Shown: in pieces, positions 8,905 through 17,367 of the stretch
Layout: every line of letters starts with the position of its first letter
How positions within the stretch are numbered: position 1 is the stretch's first letter
Origin: Inquilinus limosus_F
GTDB taxonomy: Bacteria; Pseudomonadota; Alphaproteobacteria; DSM-16000; Inquilinaceae
Assembly (NCBI RefSeq): GCF_051487185.1
Contig: NZ_JAHVDK010000013.1
Coordinates: forward strand, 124,001 to 188,000
Direction of reading: 5' to 3'
Length of the DNA: 64,000 bases
Notes under the pieces: model-generated
What the model saw: only the letters and a program-made list of their open reading frames with translations
Told to the model about the DNA's origin: nothing
Database searches by the model: none
Made by a program: the position numbers and the translations under genes

Positions 8905-9402
8905 ATGTCCCTGTCCGTGATGGCGCGCCTGCGCCTTGCCGTCCTCGGTGTCGCCCTGGCCCTGCCGGCCATCGGCGTGGCCGCCGCGCATGAGTTCAAA
9001 TCCGGCCCGATCGAGGTGATCCACCCGTGGTCCCGGGCCACGCCGCCGGCCGCGAAGGTCGGCGGCGGCTATGCCGAGATCCGCAACGACGGGTCCGAAC
9101 CGGACCGTCTGGTCTCGGCCACCGCCGAGATCGCCGGCCGGGTCGAGATCCACGAGATGGCCGTCAAGGACGGCGTCATGACCATGCGGCCGGTCGAGCA
9201 CGGCGTGCCCGTCCCGGCCGGCGGCGCCGCCGCGCTGGCGCCCGGCGGCATCCACCTGATGTTGATGGAGCTGAAGCGGCCGCTGAAGGCGGGCGAAAGC
9301 TTCGCCGGCACGCTGACCTTCGAGAAGGCCGGCGCCGTCGACGTCACCTTCGACGTCGAGCCGATCGGCGCGACCGGGCCGGGCCCCGGAGCGGGGCATT
9401 GA
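8905..9402 (+). CDS. PCu(A)C periplasmic copper chaperone
   Basis: 165-residue periplasmic protein that binds Cu(I) and helps load the CuA site of cytochrome c oxidase. A signal peptide ends near AAAHEF (residues 1-27). The mature part shows WSRATPPAAKVGGGYAEI and the metal ligands of the family: HEMAVKDGVMTM (His-X10-Met) followed by GGIHLMLM (His-X-Met). The ATG at 8905 is chosen because it gives a proper signal peptide; the reading frame itself stays open well upstream. The stop codon is followed one base later by the Sco start, so the two are translated together. Confidence 0.92.
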   Translation: MSLSVMARLRLAVLGVALALPAIGVAAAHEFKSGPIEVIHPWSRATPPAAKVGGGYAEIRNDGSEPDRLVSATAEIAGRVEIHEMAVKDGVMTMRPVEHGVPVPAGGAAALAPGGIHLMLMELKRPLKAGESFAGTLTFEKAGAVDVTFDVEPIGATGPGPGAGH

Positions 9403-9403
9403 G

Positions 9404-10006
9404 ATGCGCGCCCGAATCCTGGTGCCGTTGGCACTTGCCGTCGCCGCCATCCTGGTGGGGGCGGCCGGGTTCCTGCTGCTCTATCCGCAGGACCCATCGG
9501 CCCGGCCGATCGTGTCCGGGGCGCTGCCGGGCGGGCCGTTCCGGCTGACCGACCAGACCGGCGCGATCTTGAGCGACGCCGACCTGAAAGGCCGGCCCTT
9601 CGCCGTGTTCTTCGGCTTCACCCATTGCCCGGAGATCTGCCCGACCACGCTGTGGGAGATGTCGCAGGCGCTGCAGGTCCTCGGCCCCGACGCCGACCGG
9701 CTGCGCATGCTGTTCGTCACCGTCGACCCGGAGCGCGACAGGCCGGAGATGCTGCAGCAATACCTGCAGTCCTTCGACCGCCGCATCGTCGGGCTGACCG
9801 GCAGCCCGGAGGAGATCGCGGCCGTGGCCAAATCCTACCGGGTGTACTGGCGTCGCGTGCCGACCGGCGATGGCGACTACACCATGGACCATTCGGCCAT
9901 GGTGTATCTGATGGACGCCGACGGCCGCTTCACCGAGCTCATCGCCTACGGCACGCCCGAGCCGGAGCGGATGGCTGCGCTGCGCCGCCTGATCGCCGGC
10001 ACCTGA
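9404..10006 (+). CDS. Sco family (SCO1/SenC/PrrC) copper protein
   Basis: 200-residue thioredoxin-fold protein anchored by one N-terminal membrane helix (residues 4-27), active on the periplasmic side in assembly of the CuA centre of cytochrome oxidase. Metal/redox motif CPEIC in FGFTHCPEICPTT and the distal His ligand in YTMDHSAMVYL are both present. PGGPFRLTDQTG and DPERDRPEML are further family marks. It starts one base after the PCu(A)C stop and is followed after 53 bases by a YcnI-like gene. Confidence 0.93.
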   Translation: MRARILVPLALAVAAILVGAAGFLLLYPQDPSARPIVSGALPGGPFRLTDQTGAILSDADLKGRPFAVFFGFTHCPEICPTTLWEMSQALQVLGPDADRLRMLFVTVDPERDRPEMLQQYLQSFDRRIVGLTGSPEEIAAVAKSYRVYWRRVPTGDGDYTMDHSAMVYLMDADGRFTELIAYGTPEPERMAALRRLIAGT

Positions 10007-10059
10007 TCCCCTTCCGTTTCAACCGTCGCCAGCCCCGGCCGGCGATCCGGAGACAAACC

Positions 10060-10578
10060 ATGCTCAAATCCATCCTGCCGGCGCTGGCCCTGGCCGCCTT
10101 CGCCGCCGCCCCGGCCTTCGCCCATGTCACGCTGGAGACGCAGGAGGCGCCGGTCGGCGCCACCTACAAGGCGGTGTTCCGCGTGCCGCATGGCTGCGAG
10201 GGCTCGCCCACCGTGAAGATCCGCGTCCAGATCCCGGAAGGGGTGATCGCGGTCAAGCCAATGCCGAAGCCCGGCTGGGCGCTGGAGACGGTGAAGGGGA
10301 AATACGCCGCCTCCTACGACTATTACGGCACCCCGACCAGCGAAGGGGTGAAGGAGGTGGTGTGGAGCGGCGGCGAGCTGCCGGACGAGTTCTACGACGA
10401 GTTCGTGCTGCGCGCCTATCTGACCGCCGGCCTGCAGCCCGGGGCGCATCTGTACTTCCCGGTGGTCCAGGAATGCGAGGCGGGGGTCGAGCGCTGGATC
10501 GAGATCCCAGCCGAGGGCAAGGACGCCGACGACTATGAGTCCCCGGCGCCGGGCCTGAAGCTGCTGCCGAAGAAGTGA
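10060..10578 (+). CDS. YcnI-like (DUF1775) periplasmic copper-associated protein
   Basis: 172-residue secreted protein. The signal peptide ends AFA before HVTLETQEAPVG, leaving an N-terminal His, which is the copper ligand in the YcnI/DUF1775 family. HGCEGSPTVKIRVQIPEGV and VQECEAGVERWIEIPAEG are family marks, including the conserved Trp. Family members bind Cu(II) and are usually coded next to CopC/CopD proteins, as here. The stop TGA overlaps the possible start of the next gene (GTG 10575 or ATG 10578). Confidence 0.9.
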   Translation: MLKSILPALALAAFAAAPAFAHVTLETQEAPVGATYKAVFRVPHGCEGSPTVKIRVQIPEGVIAVKPMPKPGWALETVKGKYAASYDYYGTPTSEGVKEVVWSGGELPDEFYDEFVLRAYLTAGLQPGAHLYFPVVQECEAGVERWIEIPAEGKDADDYESPAPGLKLLPKK

Positions 10579-12374
10579 TGGCGCCGCCTTCAGACAGCCG
10601 GCCAAATCAGTCCCCCCTCCCCTTGCGGGAGGGGGGCAGGGGGAGGGGGTTGTCGATCGAGGGGCGCCGGCCTGCGGTGGCCAGAGCACTTCGATATTCG
10701 TTCCGACACCTGGGGTCGGCTCCTGCGGCCCGAACCCCCTCCCCCTACCCCCCTCCCGCAAGGGGAGGGGGGACAAGAAAGGGCACGGCAGGGGGCTGGA
10801 TTGGTGCCTGGCTGGTTCTTCTCCTCACCCTCCTCGCCCCACAGGCGGCGGTGGCCCACGCCTCGCTGCTGCGGGCCGAGCCGGCGCAGAATGCGGTGCT
10901 GGCGGCGGCGCCGGACGGGTTCCGCCTGACTTTCAACGAGCCGGTGGCGCCCCTGGTGTTGCGGCTGATCCGGCCGGACGGCACTGCCGAAACGCTGGGC
11001 CAGGCGCGGCTGGAGGATGCGACGCTGGTGGTCGCGGCGCCGCCCGGCCTCGGCACCGGCACGCATGTGCTGAGCTGGCGCGTCGTCTCGGAGGACGGGC
11101 ATCCGGTCGGCGGGTCGGTCGTGTTCTCGATCGGGGCGCCCGGCGCCGGGCCGCCGCCGGCGGCGGAAGCGCCGGACCAGGCAGTCCGCGCCGCCATCTG
11201 GCTGGCCCGGATCGCTTTGTACGCCGCGCTGTTCCTCGGCATCGGCGCCGCGGCGTTCCGCGCCGCGATCGCCCCCCTGCCGCGCGTCGCCGGCCGCACC
11301 GCCGTCGCCCTGATGCTGCTGGGACTGGCGGTCGCGCCGCTGTCGGTCGGGCTGCAGGGGCTGGACGCGCTGGAGGCGCCGCTGTCGGGCCTCGGGCAGC
11401 GCGTCGTCTGGGCCGCCGGCTGGGGCACCAGCTACGGCACCACCGCCGCCGTTGCCGCCCTGGCCCTGGCGCTCGGACTGACGGCGCTGGCGCTGCGTCG
11501 GGGCTGGATCTCCGGCCTGGCGGCGCTGCTGGCGCTGGCCGCGACCGGGGCGGCGTTGGCCGCGAGCGGCCATGCCGGCGCCGCCGCGCCGCAGATCCTG
11601 ACCCGGCCGGCGGTGTTCCTGCATGCGGTCTGCATCGCCGTCTGGGCCGGGGCGCTGCTGCCGCTCGGCCTGCATCTGCGCGCGGGCGGGGCCGAGGCGT
11701 TGGCGGTGCTGCGCCGCTTCTCTGCCCTGATCCCCTTCGCCGTCGCGCCCCTGGCGGCGGCCGGCGTCCTGTTGACCGTGATCCAGCTCGACCACGTCTC
11801 CGCGCTGTGGACCACCGCCTATGGCTGCGTCTTCCTGGTCAAGCTGGCGCTGCTGCTGGCCCTGTTCGGCCTGGCCGGGCTGAACCGCTGGCGCCTGACC
11901 CGGCCGGCCGGGGCCGGCGACGGGCGGGCCACGCGACGCCTGGTCCGCTCGGTCGCGGCCGAGACCGTGCTGGTGCTGGCGATCTTCGCCGCGGCCGCCG
12001 CCTGGCGCTTCACCCCGCCGCCGCGTGCCCTGGCCGAGGCCGCGGCCCGGCCGGCCGCGATCCACATCCACACCGCCCCGGCGATGGCCGACCTGACCGT
12101 CACCCCTGGCCGGACCGGCCCCGTCGCGGCCTCGATCATGGTGATGACCGGCGACTTCGGGCCGCTGGATGCGCAGGAGGTGACTCTGGTGCTGGCCAAC
12201 CCCGCCGCCGGGATCGAGCCGATCCGGCGCAAGGCGGCGAAGGCCGGCAACGGCACCTGGCGGGTCGACGGGCTGGTGATCCCCGTGCCCGGCCGCTGGA
12301 CCGTGCGGATCGACGTGCTGATCTCGGATTTCGAGATCGCCAGGCTGGAGGATGTGATCGACATCCGCCCCTAA
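10578..12374 (+). CDS. CopC-CopD fusion copper resistance/uptake protein with repeat-derived N-terminus
   Basis: Membrane protein joining a periplasmic CopC domain to an eight-helix CopD domain (YcnJ-like), used for copper movement across the inner membrane. The natural signal peptide is at about residues 73-93, ending AVA before HASLLRAEPAQNAV, the classic N-terminal Cu-binding His of CopC. GHPVGGSVVFS closes the CopC domain; CopD helices follow, then a C-terminal YtkA-like beta domain (DLTVTPGRTGPV, FEIARLEDVIDI). The first about 70 codons coincide with a palindromic repeat (10611-10773). The start is uncertain: ATG 10578 overlaps the upstream stop; TTG 10650 has a GGGGGAGG-type site inside the repeat; no ATG or GTG lies close to the signal peptide. 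Confidence 0.85.
   Translation: MAPPSDSRPNQSPLPLREGGRGRGLSIEGRRPAVARALRYSFRHLGSAPAARTPSPYPPPARGGGTRKGTAGGWIGAWLVLLLTLLAPQAAVAHASLLRAEPAQNAVLAAAPDGFRLTFNEPVAPLVLRLIRPDGTAETLGQARLEDATLVVAAPPGLGTGTHVLSWRVVSEDGHPVGGSVVFSIGAPGAGPPPAAEAPDQAVRAAIWLARIALYAALFLGIGAAAFRAAIAPLPRVAGRTAVALMLLGLAVAPLSVGLQGLDALEAPLSGLGQRVVWAAGWGTSYGTTAAVAALALALGLTALALRRGWISGLAALLALAATGAALAASGHAGAAAPQILTRPAVFLHAVCIAVWAGALLPLGLHLRAGGAEALAVLRRFSALIPFAVAPLAAAGVLLTVIQLDHVSALWTTAYGCVFLVKLALLLALFGLAGLNRWRLTRPAGAGDGRATRRLVRSVAAETVLVLAIFAAAAAWRFTPPPRALAEAAARPAAIHIHTAPAMADLTVTPGRTGPVAASIMVMTGDFGPLDAQEVTLVLANPAAGIEPIRRKAAKAGNGTWRVDGLVIPVPGRWTVRIDVLISDFEIARLEDVIDIRP
10611..10773. repeat. mosaic palindromic element lying inside a coding frame
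   Basis: Outer arms of about 24 bases with core CCTTGCGGGAGGGGGG (10621-10636) and its near-perfect complement (about 10747-10773); inner arms around 10637-10651 and 10733-10747 (GGGGGAGGGGGTT and complement). It separates the YcnI-like stop from the CopC signal peptide and is open in the CopC-CopD frame throughout. Same style as the element at 811-946. Confidence 0.75.
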
Positions 12375-13108
12375 GCGGGGCCGAGCAGGCGCATCACCCA
12401 GATGCCGAGAGCGAGCCAGGGGCCGAAGGCGATGGCGGTGTGCCGCGATACCCGCCCGTGGGCGGAGAGGAGGGTCGCCGCGAGCGCTGCGCCGGCACCG
12501 ATCAGGAGCATCCAGGGCAGCGCCTGCCAGCCGAGCCAGGCGCCGCCGGCCGCCAGCAGCTTGGCATCGCCGAGGCCGAGCCCGTCGCGGCCGCGCAGCC
12601 GGCGATAGGCGGAGGCGAGGCCGGCGAACACCAGATAGCCGGCGGCCGCGCCGATCACCCGGTCCGCCAGTGGCGGGCCGCCCGGTTCGGCCAGTGCCGC
12701 CAGCAGCCCGGCCAGGATCAACGGCAGGGTCAGCATGTCCGGCAAGAGGCCGATGCGGCGGTCGATGGCGCCCAGCAGCAGCAGCCACCAGCCGAGCAGG
12801 CAGGTGCCGGGCGCCAGGGCGGGGTCGCCGACCAGGACGGACAGCAGGGCGATGCCGACCGCCGCCAGCTCGATCGCCGGATGCGTGCGGTCGATCGCGC
12901 CGCCGCAGTAGCGGCAGCGGCCGCCGAGGCTGATCCAGCTGAGCACCGGCACCAGGTCGCGCAGCGCCAGCGGATGGAGGCAGCGGTCGCAGCGGGAGCG
13001 GCCGACCAGCAGGCCGCGCACATCGTCCGGCAGGCGATGCGCCGCGGCGGCAAGGAAGCTGCCGACGATTGGCGAAACGGCGACCAGCGCGATCTGGATC
13101 GGGGTCAC
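12371..13108 (-). CDS. gspO: prepilin peptidase (GspO/PilD family)
   Basis: 245-residue inner-membrane aspartic protease that removes leader peptides from the pseudopilins of the type II secretion system and N-methylates them. Two CxxC pairs of the N-terminal cytosolic loop are present (CDRC and CRYC), and the two catalytic Asp regions AIDRRIGLLPD and GLGDAKLL. The GTG at 13108, 16 bases after the gspD stop, is chosen because homology begins at TPIQIALVAVSPIVGSFLA and the upstream in-frame codons are Arg-rich gspD sequence. It converges on the copper operon, overlapping the CopC-CopD stop by four bases. Confidence 0.92.
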   Translation of the reverse strand: MTPIQIALVAVSPIVGSFLAAAAHRLPDDVRGLLVGRSRCDRCLHPLALRDLVPVLSWISLGGRCRYCGGAIDRTHPAIELAAVGIALLSVLVGDPALAPGTCLLGWWLLLLGAIDRRIGLLPDMLTLPLILAGLLAALAEPGGPPLADRVIGAAAGYLVFAGLASAYRRLRGRDGLGLGDAKLLAAGGAWLGWQALPWMLLIGAGAALAATLLSAHGRVSRHTAIAFGPWLALGIWVMRLLGPA

Positions 13109-13124
13109 GCCCTGGCCGCGGCGA

Positions 13125-15422
13125 TCACAGCGGACGCGGCGGCCGGTTGGTGCCGCGCGGCCGCAGCGCCTCCATGCGCGACCGCAGCTCCTCCGCGATG
13201 GCGGCCGCGTCGGCGGCATTGCGGATCACCCGCGGGGTGATGAAGATGACCAGCTCGGTCCGGTCGCGGCGGTTGCTGGTGGAGGAGAACAGGTTGCCGA
13301 GCACCGGGATGTCCTTCAGCACCGGCACGCCGCTGCGCCCGTTCTGCTGGTTGTCCTGGATCAGCCCGCCCAGCACCACGGTCTGGCCGTTGGCGACCGA
13401 GACGATCGAGCCGATGCGGCGGGTCGAGATCGTCGGCGCCAGGGCATCCTCCTCGGACGAGGGGGCGCCCTCGACGATGCTCGAGACCTCCTGCTGCACG
13501 TCCATGCTGACGTCGCCGTTGGAATTGATCCGCGGCGTCACCTTCAGGATCACGCCGGTGTCCTTGTATTCGATGTTGCTGACCACCGGCGCGTCGGGGT
13601 TGTCGGTCGACTGGCTCTGCTGCGTCCGCACCGGCACCTGGTCGCCGACCTGCAGCCGCGCGGTCTGGTTGTTCAGCACCGCAAGGGTCGGGGTCGCAAG
13701 CACCTGGACCTCGGTGACACTCGACAGCGCGTTGATGAAAATACGAGCGTTGCCGCTGGCGACCAGCCAATTAAAGCCGCCGTCCGGCCGAGTGAAATTG
13801 GTGGCGCCCCCCGTGTTGAGGGAAGCGCCGATGCTACCGACACCGCCGAAACCGCTGCCGGTCTCGAAGAAATATTCGACGCCGTATTGCAGCCGGTCGT
13901 TCAGCGTCACTTCGGCGATCGTTGCCTCGATCACCACCTGCAGCGGGCTGGCGTCGATCGCGCGCAGCGCCGATTCGATCAGCCGGAACGCCGCCGGCCG
14001 GGCGCGGATCAAGAGGGCGTTTTTGTCCCGATCCGGCACCACCCGCACCTCGCCCAGCCGGTCGAGCTTGAACACCGCCGCCCGGCCGGCCTGGGCGCCG
14101 GCCAGGCCTAGGATCGAGGCGTCGCCCTCCTTCTGCTGGGCGTTGAAGTCGATCGGCGCGAATTGCGACGAGGTCCCCGAGCCCGGCTGCCCGGACGCGG
14201 CCTGGCCGGTCGTGCCGGTGGTTCCCGTGGTGCCGGCGGCGTTAGCCTGGTCGGTCCCGCTGCTGCTGGTCGACAGCCCGGGCCCGCGGGCCACGTCCGA
14301 GCCGAGCTCGTCCTCGAAGGGCGATGCGCCGGCCTCGTCGACCTTGCCGAAGGCCTGGCCCAGCACCCGCGCCATGTTCGCCGCGGTGCCGTTCTGCACC
14401 ATGTAGACGTAGACCCGCTCCTCGTCGGAATCGCCCTGGTCCAGCCGCTTGATCCAACGGCCGGCCTCGTTGAGCTTGTCGACGCGCGAGGAAACCACCA
14501 GCACGGCATTGAGCCGCTGCACCGGCAGGAAGTTGATCATCCCCTTCAAGGGACCGCGCTCGGGCGCGCCGCCGAACACCGCGCTCAGCTCCCTGATCAC
14601 CGCCTCGGGCTGCGCCTGCTGCAGCGGAAAGATGCCCGACGACATGCCGCGCAGCCAGTCGACGTCGAAGGACTGCACTGTGGCGGCCAGCGCCGAACGG
14701 TCGGGGCTGGTGCCGGAGATCAGCACCATGTTGCGGGTCGGGTCGATGCGCACCAGGTCCGGATTGGTCGCCGGGGCGATCAGCGGGCCGATCGTCTCGG
14801 CCGAGACGTTGCGCAGCGGGATGATGGTGATGCCGTAGCCGGCGGGCAGCGGCTTCGGGTCGGTGCCGAGCTGCACGAAGGTGCGGCCCGACACCGCCTC
14901 GCCCAGCGGCACGATGCGGTAGCCGGCCCGGTCGTCCTGCACCAGCGCGGCGCCGCTGGCGCGCAGCACCGTCTCCAGCATCGCGATCAGGTCGTTGGGC
15001 TTGATCGGCCCCTGGGTCGACAGCGTCACCGTGCCGGTGACCCGGGGGTCGATGGTGTAGGGCTGGTGCAGCAGGTCGCCAAGCACCGCCTGCACCACCT
15101 GGGCCAGGTCGGCGTTGTTGAAATTGACCTGATAGCCGCCCGGCTGCGCCTGGATCGGCGCCCCGATCGGCGCCGGCTCGCCCGGGGCCGCGTCGATCCC
15201 CGGATAGACCTGGGCCTGGCGCACCGGCTGGGTCCTGCCGGCCGAGGCGACGACGTTCGAGCGCGCGCGGGTGTCGCCCGGCGCGGCGAGGGAGCGGTTG
15301 GCCAGATCGTCGAACATCGAGGGCGGCTGAGTCTTGACCTGCTGGCCGCAAGACATCAGCGCAAGCAGCAGCGGAACCCCAAGGATCCTGAAGGAAAACG
15401 CCCTGAAAGCCACTGAAGCCAT
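13125..15422 (-). CDS. gspD: type II secretion system secretin GspD (lipoprotein)
   Basis: About 765 residues from the ATG at 15422. This is the outer-membrane ring through which folded proteins leave the periplasm. A lipoprotein signal ends LALMSC (lipobox, Cys about residue 25), so the secretin itself is probably lipidated. N0 domain (VNFNNADLAQVVQAVLGDL), N1-N3 repeats, and the C-terminal secretin domain with VPVLKDIPVLGNLF are visible. A Gly/Thr/Ser-rich linker containing TGTTGTTGQ interrupts the N3 region. An alternative start at 15482 adds 20 residues before the signal. Divergent from gspE across an AT-rich promoter region; gspO follows. Confidence 0.94.
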   Translation of the reverse strand: MASVAFRAFSFRILGVPLLLALMSCGQQVKTQPPSMFDDLANRSLAAPGDTRARSNVVASAGRTQPVRQAQVYPGIDAAPGEPAPIGAPIQAQPGGYQVNFNNADLAQVVQAVLGDLLHQPYTIDPRVTGTVTLSTQGPIKPNDLIAMLETVLRASGAALVQDDRAGYRIVPLGEAVSGRTFVQLGTDPKPLPAGYGITIIPLRNVSAETIGPLIAPATNPDLVRIDPTRNMVLISGTSPDRSALAATVQSFDVDWLRGMSSGIFPLQQAQPEAVIRELSAVFGGAPERGPLKGMINFLPVQRLNAVLVVSSRVDKLNEAGRWIKRLDQGDSDEERVYVYMVQNGTAANMARVLGQAFGKVDEAGASPFEDELGSDVARGPGLSTSSSGTDQANAAGTTGTTGTTGQAASGQPGSGTSSQFAPIDFNAQQKEGDASILGLAGAQAGRAAVFKLDRLGEVRVVPDRDKNALLIRARPAAFRLIESALRAIDASPLQVVIEATIAEVTLNDRLQYGVEYFFETGSGFGGVGSIGASLNTGGATNFTRPDGGFNWLVASGNARIFINALSSVTEVQVLATPTLAVLNNQTARLQVGDQVPVRTQQSQSTDNPDAPVVSNIEYKDTGVILKVTPRINSNGDVSMDVQQEVSSIVEGAPSSEEDALAPTISTRRIGSIVSVANGQTVVLGGLIQDNQQNGRSGVPVLKDIPVLGNLFSSTSNRRDRTELVIFITPRVIRNAADAAAIAEELRSRMEALRPRGTNRPPRPL

Positions 15423-15677
15423 CCCCCGCAGCGACGCCGAGCCATAACCGACCGGCTCCGGCTCGACAAGAGCCAAGAGCAATCGGCCCTGATTCGAAGC
15501 GAAATTGTTGCATTCTTGTTAAGTTTTATTGAAATCGAGTCGATAACCCTCTGATAAGACAAAAACATTTCGTTTGACCGCAGTCCTGGCGCAGTCGAGA
15601 TTGCCGCTCGCCTGCCGCCCGGCGATGATGGGATGCGCGGCGGGCCGCGCGTGGGGGGCCGGCACCGGAAGGGCAAT
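15423..15677. promoter_or_regulatory. divergent gspD/gspE promoter region
   Basis: 255 bases between the two divergent secretion operons. The middle (about 15500-15580) is strikingly AT-rich against the GC-rich surroundings. For the plus strand a candidate promoter is TTGAAA (15529-15534) with TGATAA (15552-15557), spacer 17. For the minus strand only AT-rich, degenerate candidates were seen. No clear operator palindrome was found. Confidence 0.45.
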
Positions 15678-17363
15678 GTGAAACCGCTCCTGGACATTCT
15701 CGTCGAGCTCGGGAAGCTGGGCCCCGAGGACCGGGCGCGGGTGTCGCGCCTGCAGGAGACTTCGGGCGACGGCGTGCCGGCGCTGCTGTCGAAGCTGGGA
15801 CTGGTGTCCGGCCGCGACCAGGCGCTGGCCCTGTCACTGCAGCACGGGGTGCCGCTGGTCGGCCCCGACGCCTTCCCGCCCGCGCCCCTGTTCGACGGCC
15901 GCCTGTCGCCCCGCTTCCTGCGGGAGTCCAGGGTGCTGCCGCTGGCCGAGGCCGAGGACGGGGTGGTCCTGGCCATGGCCGATCCCGGCGATGCCTATGC
16001 CCGTCGGGCGGTGGAGCTGGCGATGCGCCGGCCGGTCCGCCCCTGCGTCGCCGCGGCCGACGACCTGGACGAGGCCTTCGCCCGCTATTTCGACAGCGGC
16101 CGGTCCGCGGTCGAGCGGATCGTCGACGACATCGGCGGCGAGCCGGAGGAGGCGGCCGGCGACCCCGACGTACAGCATCTGCGCGACCTGGCGCAGGAGG
16201 CGCCGGTCATCCGCCTGGTCAACCAGATCTTCAGCGACGCGATCCGGATGCACGCCTCGGACATCCATGTCGAGTGCTTCCGCGACGAGGTGAAGGTCCG
16301 GTACCGCATCCACGGCCTGCTGCGCGAGATGAAGGCGCCGCCGGTGCGGCTGGCCCCGGCGCTGGTCAGCCGGATCAAGATCCTGGCGAAGCTGGACATC
16401 GCCGAGCGGCGGCTGCCGCAGGACGGCCGCGCCCGCTTCTCGGTCGGCGGTCGCAGCATGGACATGCGCGTTGCCACCGTCCCGACCCTGCACGGCGAGA
16501 ACGTCGTCATCCGCCTCTTGGACACGGCGGGGATGGACATCGCCCTGTCCGCGATCGGCTTCGCGCCCGATGTCGAGGCGTCGCTGATGAAGCAGCTGGC
16601 CCGGCCGCATGGCATCCTGCTGGTCACCGGCCCGACTGGCAGCGGCAAGACCACGACGCTCTACGGCGCTCTGCGCATCCTGAACCAGCCGAGCCGGAAG
16701 ATCCTGACCGTCGAGGACCCGGTCGAATACCAGATCAAGGGCATCAACCAGATCAATGTCCGCCCCCAGATCGGCCTCGACTTCGCCCGGGCGCTGCGGT
16801 CCTTCATGCGCCACGACCCGGACGTGATAATGGTCGGCGAGATCCGCGACCACGAGACCGCCGACATCGCGGTCCATGCCGCGCTGACCGGCCATCTGGT
16901 GCTGTCGACGCTGCACACCAACAGCGCCACCGGCGCGATCAACCGGCTGCTCGACATGGGCGTCGACGGCTATCTCCTGACCTCGACCATCGGCGGGGTG
17001 ATCGGCCAGCGCCTGGTGCGGCGGCTGTGCCCGGACTGCCGCCACCCGGTCGACACCCCGGACTGGCTGGCGGAGCGGGCCGCCGCGGCCCGGCCGCTGG
17101 CGACGCCGACGCCGCAGCTGTACCAGGCGGTCGGCTGCAGCGCCTGCGACGATCTCGGCTACACCGGACGGATCGGCATCTTCGAGTATTTCGCCCCGGA
17201 CGATGCGATCCGCGAGCTGCTGCGCGACCGCATCTCCACCTCCGCCCTGACCCAGGCGGCGCGCAAGGCCGGCATGGTCACGATGTATGAGGACGGGCTG
17301 CACAAATGCCTGGCCGGGCTGACGACGCTGGACGAGGTCCACCGCGTCACCGAGGAGTGGTAG
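15678..17363 (+). CDS. gspE: type II secretion ATPase GspE
   Basis: 561-residue cytosolic ATPase that powers pseudopilus growth. N-terminal GspE domain (LVELGKLGPEDRARV), Walker A GPTGSGKTTTLY (Lys at residue 324), Asp-box LTVEDPVEY, Walker B PDVIMVGEIRD, His-box TLHTNSATGAI, and a C-terminal zinc-type CxxC pair (CPDC and CSAC). The GTG at 15678 is favoured over an upstream ATG at 15633 because GGAAGGG lies just before it and the family begins at this point. gspF starts four bases after its stop. Confidence 0.95.
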   Translation: MKPLLDILVELGKLGPEDRARVSRLQETSGDGVPALLSKLGLVSGRDQALALSLQHGVPLVGPDAFPPAPLFDGRLSPRFLRESRVLPLAEAEDGVVLAMADPGDAYARRAVELAMRRPVRPCVAAADDLDEAFARYFDSGRSAVERIVDDIGGEPEEAAGDPDVQHLRDLAQEAPVIRLVNQIFSDAIRMHASDIHVECFRDEVKVRYRIHGLLREMKAPPVRLAPALVSRIKILAKLDIAERRLPQDGRARFSVGGRSMDMRVATVPTLHGENVVIRLLDTAGMDIALSAIGFAPDVEASLMKQLARPHGILLVTGPTGSGKTTTLYGALRILNQPSRKILTVEDPVEYQIKGINQINVRPQIGLDFARALRSFMRHDPDVIMVGEIRDHETADIAVHAALTGHLVLSTLHTNSATGAINRLLDMGVDGYLLTSTIGGVIGQRLVRRLCPDCRHPVDTPDWLAERAAAARPLATPTPQLYQAVGCSACDDLGYTGRIGIFEYFAPDDAIRELLRDRISTSALTQAARKAGMVTMYEDGLHKCLAGLTTLDEVHRVTEEW

Positions 17364-17367
17364 GGCC

